This document shows positions 52,559 to 62,370 of a stretch of DNA of 64,000 bases, piece after piece. The stretch is from Pseudomonas sp. R5(2019). Its GTDB lineage: Bacteria > Pseudomonadota > Gammaproteobacteria > Pseudomonadales > Pseudomonadaceae. How positions within the stretch are numbered: position 1 is the first letter of the stretch; each line of letters opens with the position of its first letter. A program made the translations under genes and the position numbers. The notes under the pieces were generated by a model. The model ran no database searches, was not told the DNA's origin, and worked only from the letters and a program-made list of their open reading frames with translations. Where the stretch lies: the NCBI RefSeq assembly GCF_009905435.1, contig NZ_JAAAMT010000022.1, positions 19,101 to 83,100 on the forward strand, read 5' to 3'.

Positions 52559-54504
52559 CAGTGCACCTCCGCAGGTTCACGTTTACTCGGTACCGACTTT
52601 GGGGCGATGGCTTCCTCGATCAGCACGTCGGCCACCAGCTCGGCAATGTCCTTGATGGCCGGGCGCGGTTCGACCACGCCTTCGAGCATCACGGTGCACT
52701 GTGGGCAACCCACCGCTACCAGCTCGGCGCCGGTGCCGCGAATGTCTTCCATGCGCATGTCGGGAATCCGCTGCTTGCCGGGGATGTCGGTAATCGGCGC
52801 GCCGCCACCACCACCGCAGCAGCGTGAACGGAAGCCCGAGCGCTCCATCTCCTTGACCTCGATGCCGAGGGCGCGCAGCACATCGCGCGGGGCCTCGTAT
52901 TCGCCGTTGTAGCGGCCCAGGTAGCAGGGGTCGTGATAGGTCACGCTGCCGCCCTTGTGTTGCCCGAGGTTCAGGCGATTGGCACCGATCAGTTCGGCGA
53001 TGTAGGTGCTGTGGTGCTGCACGTGGTAGTGGCCATCGAAGGCGCCGTATTCGTTTTTCAGCACATGGAAACTGTGCGGATCGCAAGTGACGATGCGCTT
53101 GAAGTTGTACTTGGCCAGGGTGTTGATATTGCGCCGGGCCAATTGCTGGAAGGTCGCTTCATCCCCCAGGCGCCGGGCCACGTCACCGCTGTCGCGCTCT
53201 TCCAGGCCCAGCACCGCGAAGTCGACCTTGGCCGCTTTCAGCACTTTGACAAAGGCCCGCAGGGTGCGCTGGTTGCGCATGTCGAAGGCACCGTCGCCGA
53301 CCCAGAACAGCACGTCGACGGTTTTCTTCTCGGCCATCAGGCTGAGGTTCAAGTCCGCTGCCCAGTTCATCCGCCCGCCCGGGGCAAAACCGCCCGGGTT
53401 GTCGGTGGCGATCAGGTTGTCCAACACTTCGGCGCCCTTGTTCGGCGTGGCGCCTTTTTCCAGGGTCAGGTGACGGCGCATGTCGACGATGGCATCGACG
53501 TGCTCGATCATCATCGGGCATTCCTCGACGCAGGCGCGGCAGGTGGTGCACGACCACAGGGTTTCAGCATCGACCAGGCCGTTGACAATCGGTTGGTGCG
53601 GGTTGCCGCCATGCTCGCCGATCGGTTTCCCCGGGTACGGGCTGCCGGCGAACTTGGCATCGGTACCGCCGGCCAGGCCGACCACCATGTCTTGAATGAG
53701 TTTTTTCGGGTTCAGCGGCTGGCCAGCGGCGAAGGCCGGGCACGCGGCTTCGCACTTGCCGCACTGCACGCAGGCATCGAAGCCGAGCAGCTGGTTCCAG
53801 GTGAAGTCCTTGGGCTTTTCCACGCCCAGCGGCGCTTGCGGATCATCCAGGTTCAGCGCCTTGAGGCCCGTCGAACGGCCACCGCCAAAGCGCTCGGCGC
53901 GGCGGTGCCAGGCCAGATGCAGGGCTCCGGCGAAGGCGTGCTTCATTGGCCCGCCCCAGGTCATGCCGAAGAACAATTCGGACACGCCCCACAGCACACC
54001 CACAGACAGAATCGCGGCCATTACCCAACCGCCGAAATCGGCCGGCAGAATACCGGCCACCGGCAGGGTCGCCAGAAAGAAGCTGACCGAGAACATCAGC
54101 AGGCTTTTCGGCAGGCGCATCCATGGGCCCTTGGACAGGCGCGCAGGCGGGTTGCGACGGCGGTTGTAGACGAACAACGCGCCGACGAACATCAGCACCG
54201 TGGCGAACAGCAAGGCATAACCGAGGATGCGGTTATGCAGGCCGAAACCGTGTACCAGGATCGCCAGCACCGCCGCCAGCACAAAGCCGCCGGCGGTGGC
54301 GACGTGGGTGTTGGCCATGTATTTGTCGCGGGCGACCACGTGGTGCAGGTCGACCATGTAGCGACGCGGCATGGCCAGCAGGCCCTTGAGCAGCTCGACC
54401 TTGGCCGGCCGCCCCTGGCGCCACAATGAAACCCGCCGCAATGCGCCGAGGGCGGCAAGGCCCAGGGCGGCGAACAGCAGGATGGGAAGAAGGGTGTTTA
54501 GCAT
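52558..54504 (-). CDS. dgcB: dimethylglycine demethylase-associated Fe-S oxidoreductase
   Basis: 648 residues: four or five N-terminal membrane segments (to about 210), two [4Fe-4S] motifs CVQCGKCEAAC and CTTCRACVEECP (near 250 and 315), and two CCG domains, the second with RSRCCGGGGG near residue 570. It probably passes electrons from DgcA/ETF towards the quinone pool. DgcB is required with DgcA for growth on dimethylglycine in P. aeruginosa. A BIME separates it from dgcA. Confidence 0.93.
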   Translation of the reverse strand: MLNTLLPILLFAALGLAALGALRRVSLWRQGRPAKVELLKGLLAMPRRYMVDLHHVVARDKYMANTHVATAGGFVLAAVLAILVHGFGLHNRILGYALLFATVLMFVGALFVYNRRRNPPARLSKGPWMRLPKSLLMFSVSFFLATLPVAGILPADFGGWVMAAILSVGVLWGVSELFFGMTWGGPMKHAFAGALHLAWHRRAERFGGGRSTGLKALNLDDPQAPLGVEKPKDFTWNQLLGFDACVQCGKCEAACPAFAAGQPLNPKKLIQDMVVGLAGGTDAKFAGSPYPGKPIGEHGGNPHQPIVNGLVDAETLWSCTTCRACVEECPMMIEHVDAIVDMRRHLTLEKGATPNKGAEVLDNLIATDNPGGFAPGGRMNWAADLNLSLMAEKKTVDVLFWVGDGAFDMRNQRTLRAFVKVLKAAKVDFAVLGLEERDSGDVARRLGDEATFQQLARRNINTLAKYNFKRIVTCDPHSFHVLKNEYGAFDGHYHVQHHSTYIAELIGANRLNLGQHKGGSVTYHDPCYLGRYNGEYEAPRDVLRALGIEVKEMERSGFRSRCCGGGGGAPITDIPGKQRIPDMRMEDIRGTGAELVAVGCPQCTVMLEGVVEPRPAIKDIAELVADVLIEEAIAPKSVPSKREPAEVH

Positions 54505-54534
54505 GGTGTAGCTCCCAAAGATCTCGGGGCTCTG

Positions 54535-54623
54535 TGTAGGAGCGGATTTATCCGCGAATGCAGGCGCTGCGATGTATCTGTTAAACCGCGTCGCCTTTAT
54601 TCGCGGATAAATCCGCTCCTACA
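54535..54623. repeat. BIME between dgcA and dgcB
   Basis: TGTAGGAGCGGATTTATCCG and its inverse. It lies inside the presumed operon and could adjust the dgcA:dgcB ratio. Confidence 0.85.
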
Positions 54624-54644
54624 TTGGGGTTTGTGTACGACCGG

Positions 54645-56705
54645 TCAGAAATCCTTGCACAGCCGCAGTGCGTCATAGATCGCCGCATGGGTGTTGCGCT
54701 GCGCCACGCAGTCGCCGATCCGGAACAGCAGGTAACCGTCGCCGCTCTGGCTCAGGCATGGCTGCGGCTTGATCGCGAACAGCGCCTCGATGTCGATCTG
54801 GCCCTTGTTGCGCGAGCCTTCCTTGAGCGCGTAATACAGCTCTTCGTCAGGCCGCACGCCGTTCTCGATCACCACCTGATCGACCACGCGTTCTTCCTTG
54901 GCGCCGGTGTATTCGTTCTCAAGCACAGCAATCAGCTTGTCGCCCTCGCGGTAGACCTTTTCCAGCATCATGTCGCCGGTCATGATCACTTCCTTGGGGT
55001 ACATGCTGCGGTAGTAGGTCGGGAACGAGGTACCGCCCACCGCCACGCCCGGCTTGATGTCATCGGTGACGATCTCGACCTGGCTGCCCTTGTCGGCCAT
55101 GTAGTCGGCCACCGACATGCCGGTGAATTCGCAGATGGTGTCGTACACCAGCACGTTCTTGGCCGGCGCCACCTTGCCGTCGAGCACGTCCCAGCTGCTG
55201 ACCACCAGCCCTTCGGCCGCGCCCCAGTGCTCGTTCTGCTCCACGAACGGGTGCCCGCCCACGGCCAGCACCACGACGTCGGGGCGCAGGTCCATGATGG
55301 TCGCCACGTCGGCCGCCGTGCCCAGGCGCAGGTCGACTTTCAGGCGCGTCAGTTCCAGCTGGAACCAGCGGGTGATACCGGCGATCTGGTCGCGCTGCGG
55401 CGCTTTGGAGGCCGTGGTGATCTGCCCGCCGATGGCGTCTTTTTTCTCGAACAGGGTCACGTCGTGGCCACGCTCGGCGGCCACCCGCGCCGCTTCCATC
55501 CCGGCCGGGCCGGCACCCACCACGACCACCTTGCGCTTGGGCCCGGTGGATTTCTCGATGATGTGCGGCACGCCCATGTACTCGCGGGACGTCGCGGCGT
55601 TCTGGATGCACAGCACATCCAGCCCCTGGTATTGGCGGTCGATGCAGTAGTTGGCACCGACGCATTGTTTGATCTGGTCGACCTGGCCCATCTTGATCTT
55701 GGCGATCAGGTGCGGGTCGGCGATGTGCGCGCGGGTCATGCCGACCATGTCGACGTAACCGCCCTCCAGAATCCGCGTGGCCTGGTTCGGGTCCTTGATG
55801 TTCTGTGCGTGCAGCACCGGAACCTTGACCACTTCCTTGATGCCGGCCGCCAGGTGCAGGAACGGCTCCGGCGGGTAGCTCATGTTCGGGATCACGTTGG
55901 CCAGGGTGTTGTGGGTGTCGCACCCGGAGCCGACCACGCCGAGGAAATCGATCATCCCGGTGGCGTCGTAATACTTGGCGATCTCCTTCATGTCCTCGTG
56001 GCTCAGGCCATCGGGGTGGAATTCGTCGCCGCAGATACGCAGGCCGACGCAGAAATCCGGGCCGACTTCCTTGCGCACCGCCTTGATCACTTCCAGGCCG
56101 AAACGCATGCGGTTCTCGAAGCTGCCGCCCCATTCATCGGTGCGCTTGTTGACCCGCGGGCTCCAGAACTGGTCGATCATGTGCTGGTGCACCGCCGACA
56201 GCTCGACGCCGTCCAGGCCACCGGCCTTGGCACGTGCCGCGGCGCTGGCGTAGTTGCCGATCACCCGCCAGATTTCTTCCGGCTCAATGGTTTTGCAGGT
56301 TGCACGGTGCACCGGTTCACGGATGCCCGAGGGCGACAGCAGGGTCGGCCAATGCTCGCCGTCCCAGCGCGAGCGCCGGCCCATGTGGGTAATCTGAATC
56401 ATGATCTTGGCGCCATGCTTGTGCATGGCGTCGGCCAGGTTCTGGAAGTGCGGAATGATGCGGTCGTCGGCCAGGTTCACCGACTTCCACCAGCCCTGCG
56501 GGCTGTCGATGGCGACGCTCGACGAACCGCCGCAAATCGCCAGGCCAATACCGCCCTTGGCTTTCTCCTCGTAGTACTTCACATAACGGTCAGTGGTCAT
56601 GCCGCCATCGGTGGCGTACACCTCGGCGTGCGCGGTACTGAGGACGCGGTTGCGGATGGTCAGTTTGCCGATCTGGATCGGCTGGAACATTGCTTCGAAA
56701 GCCAT
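54645..56705 (-). CDS. dgcA: dimethylglycine demethylase flavoprotein
   Basis: 686 residues of the trimethylamine dehydrogenase/2,4-dienoyl-CoA reductase type: an FMN TIM barrel (about 1-350), a Cys cluster GANYCIDRQYQG...LCIQN for [4Fe-4S], and a C-terminal FAD/NAD fold with VVVVGAGPAGMEAARVAAER near residue 395. It demethylates dimethylglycine to sarcosine. It follows the DUF5943 gene by 15 bases. Confidence 0.95.
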   Translation of the reverse strand: MAFEAMFQPIQIGKLTIRNRVLSTAHAEVYATDGGMTTDRYVKYYEEKAKGGIGLAICGGSSSVAIDSPQGWWKSVNLADDRIIPHFQNLADAMHKHGAKIMIQITHMGRRSRWDGEHWPTLLSPSGIREPVHRATCKTIEPEEIWRVIGNYASAAARAKAGGLDGVELSAVHQHMIDQFWSPRVNKRTDEWGGSFENRMRFGLEVIKAVRKEVGPDFCVGLRICGDEFHPDGLSHEDMKEIAKYYDATGMIDFLGVVGSGCDTHNTLANVIPNMSYPPEPFLHLAAGIKEVVKVPVLHAQNIKDPNQATRILEGGYVDMVGMTRAHIADPHLIAKIKMGQVDQIKQCVGANYCIDRQYQGLDVLCIQNAATSREYMGVPHIIEKSTGPKRKVVVVGAGPAGMEAARVAAERGHDVTLFEKKDAIGGQITTASKAPQRDQIAGITRWFQLELTRLKVDLRLGTAADVATIMDLRPDVVVLAVGGHPFVEQNEHWGAAEGLVVSSWDVLDGKVAPAKNVLVYDTICEFTGMSVADYMADKGSQVEIVTDDIKPGVAVGGTSFPTYYRSMYPKEVIMTGDMMLEKVYREGDKLIAVLENEYTGAKEERVVDQVVIENGVRPDEELYYALKEGSRNKGQIDIEALFAIKPQPCLSQSGDGYLLFRIGDCVAQRNTHAAIYDALRLCKDF

Positions 56706-56720
56706 GGCAGGGTCCTCGAC

Positions 56721-57251
56721 TTACAGCGGCTTGACGATGAACAGGCCGTCGTCGTGGCCTTCTTCCGAACCGCCGTAGACTTGCTCGGCAACGGTGCGGA
56801 TCGAACTGCCACGGGCTGCCAGGATCTGGTCCATGGCGCCGGCAAACCAGCCGGTGAACATGTAGTCGACCTTGCGCCCGACCTTGCCGTACACGTAGAC
56901 GAACGCGGAGTGTTCGAGCTTGACGCTGGCGGTGCCTTTGTCCAGGTCGATGTCCTGGATCTTGAACAGGCCCCAGCCGCGTTGCGACAGGCGCTTCATG
57001 TAGTGTTCGAACACCGCCACGCCTTCCAGGCCATGGCATTCGGCTTCTTTCTCGCACCAGTGCCAGGCAGACTTGTAGCCGGCCTTGTAGAGGATCTCGG
57101 CATAGGCGTCGGCGCCCAGCACTTCCTCGATGCCCATGTGGTTATTGACGAAGAAATGCCGTGGTACGTAGAGCATTGGCAGGGCATCGGACGTCCAGAC
57201 ACCGGTCTCGCTGTCGACTTCGATTGGCAATTGCGGGGCGATCTTGGCCAT
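56721..57251 (-). CDS. DUF5943/V4R-like protein of the dgc cluster
   Basis: 176 residues, soluble, starting MAKIAPQLPI. The fold suggested by WHWCEKEAECHGLEGVAVFE and the later Cys/His-poor beta part resembles the V4R small-ligand domain. It is always seen with dgcA in pseudomonads and lies between the dipeptidase and dgcA genes in the same direction. Function unknown; an accessory or sensor role in dimethylglycine catabolism is inference. Confidence 0.82.
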   Translation of the reverse strand: MAKIAPQLPIEVDSETGVWTSDALPMLYVPRHFFVNNHMGIEEVLGADAYAEILYKAGYKSAWHWCEKEAECHGLEGVAVFEHYMKRLSQRGWGLFKIQDIDLDKGTASVKLEHSAFVYVYGKVGRKVDYMFTGWFAGAMDQILAARGSSIRTVAEQVYGGSEEGHDDGLFIVKPL

Positions 57252-57304
57252 GGAAACTTAACTCCAGAAATTTTTTATAGGGATTGGGTGGTTGGGGCGG
57301 GGGT

Positions 57305-58282
57305 TTATTCGCCCCAGACGTCCTTGAGGACGTTGACCCAGTTTTCGCCCATGATCTTGCGCACCACGCGTTCGCTGTGACCGCGCTTGAGCAGTGTTTC
57401 GGTCAGGTTCGGGAACTCGCCGACAGTACGGATACCCAGCGGGTTGATGATCTTGCCGAAGCTGGTCAGGCGGCGGGCGTAGCCTTTGTCGTGGGTCAGG
57501 TATTCGAAGAAGTCCTGGCCGTGGCCCTGGGTGAAGTCGGTGCCGATACCGATCGCGTCTTCGCCGACGATGTTCATGGTGTACTCGATGGCTTCGGCGT
57601 AATCGTCGATGGTCGAGTCGATGCCCTTGGCCAGGAACGGGGCGAACATGGTCACGCCGACGAAACCGCCGTGGTCGGCGATGAACTTCAGTTCTTCATC
57701 CGACTTGTTGCGCGGGTGCTCCTTGAGCCCCGACGGCAGGCAATGGGAGTAGCAGACAGGCTTTTTCGATTCGAGGATGACTTCCTCGGAGGTCTTGGAA
57801 CCAACGTGGGACAGGTCGCACATGACCCCGGCGCGGTTCATTTCGGCAACGATTTCGCGACCGAAGCCAGACAGGCCGCCGTCGCGCTCGTAGCAACCGG
57901 TGCCGACCAGGTTCTGGGTGTTGTAGCACATCTGCACAATACCGACGCCCAGTTGCTTGAAGACTTCGACATAGCCGATCTGGTCTTCGTAGGCATGCGC
58001 GTTCTGGAAGCCGAAGAGGATGCCGGTCTTGCCCAGCTCCTTGGCCTTGCGGATGTCGGCGGTGGTGCGCACTGGCATGACCAGGTCGCTGTTCTCGCGG
58101 ATCAGCTTCTGGCTGGCGGCAATGTTGTTGACGGTGGCCTGGAAGCCTTCCCAGACCGACACGGTGCAGTTGGCCGCGGTCAGGCCGCCCTTGCGCATGT
58201 CTTCGAACAGTTCACGGTTCCACTTGGCAATGATCAGCCCGTCGATAACGATGCTGTCGGCGTGTAACTCGGCTGGGCTCAT
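57305..58282 (-). CDS. membrane dipeptidase (M19) family protein
   Basis: 325-residue TIM-barrel zinc peptidase of the renal dipeptidase family: metal-site elements HADSIVIDGL at the N-terminus, a Glu/His-rich MCDLSHVGSKTSEEV, and YSHCLPSGLKEHPRN. There is no signal peptide, so it is cytosolic despite the family name. As first gene of the dgc group it may hydrolyse a dipeptide or amide related to betaine metabolism. The true substrate is unknown. Confidence 0.9.
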   Translation of the reverse strand: MSPAELHADSIVIDGLIIAKWNRELFEDMRKGGLTAANCTVSVWEGFQATVNNIAASQKLIRENSDLVMPVRTTADIRKAKELGKTGILFGFQNAHAYEDQIGYVEVFKQLGVGIVQMCYNTQNLVGTGCYERDGGLSGFGREIVAEMNRAGVMCDLSHVGSKTSEEVILESKKPVCYSHCLPSGLKEHPRNKSDEELKFIADHGGFVGVTMFAPFLAKGIDSTIDDYAEAIEYTMNIVGEDAIGIGTDFTQGHGQDFFEYLTHDKGYARRLTSFGKIINPLGIRTVGEFPNLTETLLKRGHSERVVRKIMGENWVNVLKDVWGE

Positions 58283-58358
58283 CAGGCTGTCCCCTTTCTC
58301 GATCTATCCCGCGCCGAATCGTCTGCCGGCGCTTTGGAGCCAGCATATGCCTAGGGGG

Positions 58359-58386
58359 CGACAGGCCCCGATGCAAAAACGACAGG
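58359..58386. promoter_or_regulatory. tandem CGACAGG repeats upstream of the dgc group
   Basis: CGACAGG at 58359-58365 and 58380-58386, exactly 21 bases apart and 77 bases upstream of the dipeptidase start. Compatible with an AraC-family activator such as GbdR. Confidence 0.45.
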
Positions 58387-58475
58387 GGAATTGCCGAAAG
58401 CGTCAAAGGGGGGGATCGGCGCTGCCAAATCTGCGGCAAGCCGTCACCAACGGGTGGCGGCGATGCCTTTGATTC

Positions 58476-59780
58476 TCAAAATGAATAGATGTAATTCAGA
58501 TAAAACCGCTCGGCGTTATGGGTAATGATCCCGGCCGGCCCGCGTGATGTCGTCAATCGTGTGTCGCCGTCAGGTACGCCCTTGGTATGGAACTCGTCGT
58601 GCAGCCACACCAGGCTCAGGCCCTTGAGCAGGCCTGTGAAGTTGTACTGCAGCAGGCTCTGGAATTCGCGGCGGGAAAAGCCTTCGTAGCCGGCGGCGTG
58701 ATCCGACAGCGCGTAGTAGAGATCCAAACTCAGCTGCGGCAGGCCCAGCTCGGCGAAGTTCATCCCGCCGCTGACCTTGTACATTTCCTCATCCTTGAGG
58801 CCGAAGTAGTAGAACAGCTTGGCGCTGCTGTTCCAGGTGCCGTGGTCCTTGGCGAAGAACAACCGGTCGAAGTCGTCGCCGCTGACCTTGTTGTACGCCG
58901 CGCCGAGGTAATACGCGCCAAAGCGGTACTTGGCCGACACGTCGATGTAGCGCGCATCGTGGGCGCTTTCCGGGTCGTAGAGCCCCGGCACGCCGCCGTA
59001 TTCGAACAGTTTGCCGGCGTCCTGCTGCCTGCCGTGCGTGACGTACAGATCCAGATTCTTGCCCTCGCCCAGCGCGAAGCTGTGTTCAAGCTTGACCATC
59101 GCCTCGCGCAGGTAGTCCTCGGATTCGGCGTACTCGGCTTGCAGGCTGGTGCCCCAAGGCAGCTTGTAGGCGGCGGCATAGAGCTGCAGGTCGTCGATTT
59201 TCTGGCCGCGGAAGTTGCTCAGATCTTCGCTCCAGCCGGATTCGTTGCGCGGGCTGAACCCGTTGATGCGGCTGTAGCGCAGGTCCAGCGCCTTGAGCTT
59301 GTAGCCCAGGTCATAACCGAGCGTGGACGCCGGCAGGATGCGCGTGCTGTCGTCGCGGTACTGGGCGTAGCGGCGGATCTTCTTGCCGGCCCCGCCGTAG
59401 ACCTCCCCCAGGTCGCCGACCAGATGGCCGCGCACATAGGCCTCGATCGGTTTGGCCATGCCATGGGGCGACTGCACCGAATGGTGGGCTTGAAGGTTGC
59501 TGATGCTGGTGGCGTTGTCGCCTACGTACAGGTCCTCGGCCAGGCCGTAGCTGTAATCCACGCCCAGCAAGTCCTGGAACCAGCCGGAGTTGAAACTGAA
59601 CTGCGCAGCCTGCACCCACTCATTGCGGGTCGGGCCGACACCCTCGCCGTTGTTTTCCTTCCAGTAGAACTGGCTGTAGCGCAGCGTCGTCTTGCTGTCC
59701 TCGATAAACCCCGCCGCCTGCGCCTCGCTCAACAACACACCGCACACCATCGCCGCCAGATACTGTCGTTTGTTCCACAT
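58476..59780 (-). CDS. OprD family outer-membrane porin
   Basis: 434 residues with a signal peptide (MWNKRQYLAA to SEAQA, about residue 21) and an 18-strand barrel typical of OprD channels: GFIEDSKTTLRYSQFYWKEN at the mature N-terminus and a C-terminal NAERFYLNYIYSF ending in Phe. OprD-type porins admit small carboxylates or basic amino acids. An operator identical in type to that of the MFS-amidase operon lies 75 bases upstream, linking it to that pathway rather than to dgc. Confidence 0.92.
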   Translation of the reverse strand: MWNKRQYLAAMVCGVLLSEAQAAGFIEDSKTTLRYSQFYWKENNGEGVGPTRNEWVQAAQFSFNSGWFQDLLGVDYSYGLAEDLYVGDNATSISNLQAHHSVQSPHGMAKPIEAYVRGHLVGDLGEVYGGAGKKIRRYAQYRDDSTRILPASTLGYDLGYKLKALDLRYSRINGFSPRNESGWSEDLSNFRGQKIDDLQLYAAAYKLPWGTSLQAEYAESEDYLREAMVKLEHSFALGEGKNLDLYVTHGRQQDAGKLFEYGGVPGLYDPESAHDARYIDVSAKYRFGAYYLGAAYNKVSGDDFDRLFFAKDHGTWNSSAKLFYYFGLKDEEMYKVSGGMNFAELGLPQLSLDLYYALSDHAAGYEGFSRREFQSLLQYNFTGLLKGLSLVWLHDEFHTKGVPDGDTRLTTSRGPAGIITHNAERFYLNYIYSF

Positions 59781-59854
59781 GTCGGGCTCACCAGTTTTTA
59801 TTATTCGGGCGAGGTCCATTCTGAAAAGTTGCCGAAATTGCGCAATGCAATGCG

Positions 59855-59871
59855 GTTCCACGAGGTGGAAT
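59855..59871. promoter_or_regulatory. IclR-type operator upstream of oprD-like gene
   Basis: TTCCAC-GAG-GTGGAA is a perfect 6-bp inverted repeat with a 3-base spacer, extended by G at the left. The same half-sites and spacing occur at 63791-63807. Confidence 0.6.
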
Positions 59872-59896
59872 CGATCTGGATCTACATAGAAACTAA

Positions 59897-59985
59897 TGTG
59901 GGAGCGGATTTATCCGCGAATGAATGCACCGCGTTTTTTCAGGCATTGCGCGTCGTCATCATTCGCGGATAAATCCGCTCCCACA
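59897..59985. repeat. BIME between oprD-like and iclR-like genes
   Basis: TGTGGGAGCGGATTTATCCG and its inverse. Confidence 0.85.
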
Positions 59986-60019
59986 TTACCCGCCCAGCAT
60001 TTGTGGGCACTCAGGTGAT

Positions 60020-60799
60020 TCAGACGACGGCGGACAAAGTGGCGCCGACTTGGCTCACGGTCGCCGCCAACGCCCCCATATGCTGGCGCTGCACTTGCTC
60101 CACACACCCCTGATCACTGGGCCAGTGCAGGGCAATGCTGCCCACCAGCCGCTCGCCGGCGTACACCGGCAAGGCCACGGCACGGATCAGGAACGGTAGC
60201 TTCACGGGGTATTCCCAGACGCCTTCGGTGCGTTCGCCAAAGCCTTGGCTATGGGTTTGTCGATGGGCCTGTTGCAGGGCATCGACAGCCACTTTGTGAC
60301 GCTGGGCCAGGCGCTCCATGTCGTCCTCGCCCAACTCGCCCAGGCAGGCCTTGCCCATGGCCGAATGAAACAGGCTGGCGGACTGACCGACGATCATGCG
60401 GTTGAGCGGGTAGCGCTTGCGCAGCACTTGCGGGATACAGCTTTCGACCACGAACAGGTCGTTGCCGTCGAAATAGGACAGGTCGGCCACCAGCCCCGTG
60501 CGTTCACTGAGGTCGCACAAGAACGGCGCCGAATGCTCCACCAGGCCCCGGCGCAAGCGCTTGCCGGCATCACCGAACAGGCGCCGGGCGCAGAGTTGGT
60601 AGCGCCGGTCGGTGGGGCTGCGGTACAGCCAGCCCTGCTCTTGCAGTGTGTGCAGCAAGCGCGACACAGTGGCCTTGGGCAGCCCGGTCAGGTAGTGCAG
60701 CTCTTCCAGCCCGAGGTCATCGTGTTCACCCAGCAACTCGACAATCGCCAGTGCGCGCTCGACCGACCGTACGGTGCCTGCTCCGTCTTTGCTCAGCAT
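60020..60799 (-). CDS. IclR family transcriptional regulator
   Basis: 259 residues: an N-terminal winged helix (about 12-75, SVERALAIVELLGEHDDLGL, TGLPKATVSRLLHTL) and a C-terminal IclR effector domain (about 90-255). The start MLSKDGAGTV at 60799 has GAGGGAG upstream; an ATG 14 codons earlier has none. It is third in the MFS-amidase-iclR operon. It probably binds GTTCCAC-N3-GTGGAAC sites in front of that operon and the porin gene. Confidence 0.9.
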   Translation of the reverse strand: MLSKDGAGTVRSVERALAIVELLGEHDDLGLEELHYLTGLPKATVSRLLHTLQEQGWLYRSPTDRRYQLCARRLFGDAGKRLRRGLVEHSAPFLCDLSERTGLVADLSYFDGNDLFVVESCIPQVLRKRYPLNRMIVGQSASLFHSAMGKACLGELGEDDMERLAQRHKVAVDALQQAHRQTHSQGFGERTEGVWEYPVKLPFLIRAVALPVYAGERLVGSIALHWPSDQGCVEQVQRQHMGALAATVSQVGATLSAVV

Positions 60800-60867
60800 G
60801 TCTACTCCCTCTTCAACCCCGTGCTGAAGACCGTGGCTCATGCTGCAAGATGCAGGCCCGAACGTGG

Positions 60868-62370
60868 CTAGCGGGTCTTGCCCAACATCCCCGGCGGGCA
60901 GTTGGCGACCCACTGGGTCAGCTGCTCGTGGGCGTGGGCCAGTTGCAGCACCGCCAGATCCGCCTGCGCCGGGCCTATGATCTGCATTCCCATGGGCAGG
61001 CCGGCCGGATTGAAGCCTACCGGCACGTTCATCGCCGGCAAGCCTGCGAGGGTCGCGCCGATCACCACCTCCATCCAACGGTGATAGGTATCCATTTCCC
61101 GCCCTGCGACAAAGCGTGGCCAGTGCACATCTGCATCAAAAGGAAACATTTGCGCGCTCGGTAGCAGCAGGTAGTCGTAACACTCGAACAGCTTGGCCAG
61201 CGCCCGATACCAGTCGCTGCGGTCCACCGAGGCCTGATAGACATCGGCGGCGCTGAGGTTCAGGCCGCTTTCCACTTCCCAGATCGCTTCCGGCTTGAGC
61301 AGCGCCCGCTTGGCCGGGTCGGCATAGAGCTTGCCGAGGTTGCCCTGGACCAGGAATTGACGGTGGGTCAGCCAGGTGCGCCAGAGCCGCTCCATCGAAT
61401 AGTCCGGCTGGCAGGCCTCGACCACGCAGCCCAGGTCAGTGAAGTCGGCCAGGGCACTTTCGCACAGGGCCATCACCCCGTGTTCCATGGGCAAGTAGCC
61501 GTTGAAATCACCGAGCCAACCGATGCGGGTACCTCTGAAGTCACGTTGCAAAGGCCCGCCGAGCCGGGCCGGGTCGTCGTTGATCGACAGCGGCGAGCGT
61601 GGGTCGTAGCCGGCCTGGGTCTGCAGCAATCGGGCGACGTCGGCGACGCTGCGGCCCATCGGGCCTTCGGTGCCCAATTGCTGCATGAACAGCTCAGGCG
61701 CCGGGCCATAGGGCACCCGGCCCTGAGACGGGCGCAGGCCATAGACATTGTTGAACGCCGCCGGGTTGCGCAGCGAGCCCATCATGTCGCTGCCATCGGC
61801 CACCGGCAGCATCCGCAGCGCCAGCGCCACGGCGGCGCCACCGCTGCTGCCACCGGCACACAGGCGCGGGTCGTAGGCATTGCCGGTGGTGCCGAACACC
61901 GTGTTGTAGCTTTGCGAACCGAGGCCGAATTCCGGCACGTTGGTCTTGCCGATAAAAATCGCGCCGCTGGCCCGTACCCGCGCAACACTGATCGCGTCAT
62001 GCGCGGGCACCTGATCAGCGAAAATCGGCGAGCCCATCGTGGTACGAATGCCGGCTGTCGCCGCCAAGTCCTTGATGGCCTGGGGCATGCCATGCATCCA
62101 GCCCAGCCACTGGCCGTCGGCGAGTTGGCGGTCGCGCTCATCGGCCTGGGCCAGCAACTGCTCGCGCGGTTGCAGCGAAACAATGGCGTTGACCTTCGGG
62201 TTGTAGCGCTCGACCTGTTCCAGGTAAGCCCGCATCACCTCAACGCAGGACACCTGTCGGGTGCGGATCGCGTCCGACAGCTGCAAGGCATCCAGGCCCA
62301 CAATCTGCGCCTGGGGAGTGGTCGAGTACTTCGTCTCAGGGGTGCTCATAACAGTCTCGGGCAGGTTCAT
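60868..62370 (-). CDS. amidase (amidase signature family)
   Basis: 500-residue amide hydrolase. The Ser-cisSer-Lys triad is visible: Lys100 in QAIKDLA, the Ser175/176 pair in CAGGSSGGAA, and nucleophile Ser199 in SDMMGSLRNP. Its start follows directly the MFS stop (TGAATG). Together with the MFS importer, IclR regulator and porin it suggests a catabolic route for an imported amide. The substrate cannot be inferred from sequence. Confidence 0.93.
   Translation of the reverse strand: MNLPETVMSTPETKYSTTPQAQIVGLDALQLSDAIRTRQVSCVEVMRAYLEQVERYNPKVNAIVSLQPREQLLAQADERDRQLADGQWLGWMHGMPQAIKDLAATAGIRTTMGSPIFADQVPAHDAISVARVRASGAIFIGKTNVPEFGLGSQSYNTVFGTTGNAYDPRLCAGGSSGGAAVALALRMLPVADGSDMMGSLRNPAAFNNVYGLRPSQGRVPYGPAPELFMQQLGTEGPMGRSVADVARLLQTQAGYDPRSPLSINDDPARLGGPLQRDFRGTRIGWLGDFNGYLPMEHGVMALCESALADFTDLGCVVEACQPDYSMERLWRTWLTHRQFLVQGNLGKLYADPAKRALLKPEAIWEVESGLNLSAADVYQASVDRSDWYRALAKLFECYDYLLLPSAQMFPFDADVHWPRFVAGREMDTYHRWMEVVIGATLAGLPAMNVPVGFNPAGLPMGMQIIGPAQADLAVLQLAHAHEQLTQWVANCPPGMLGKTR

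Noticed and set aside
54624..57380. Very long open frame opposite dgcA and the DUF5943 gene; similar ones at 30034-32346 and 13511-15610
   Set aside because: Each lies exactly antisense to a recognised gene, has His/Gln/Gly-rich composition typical of reversed GC-rich codons, and shows no family motif.
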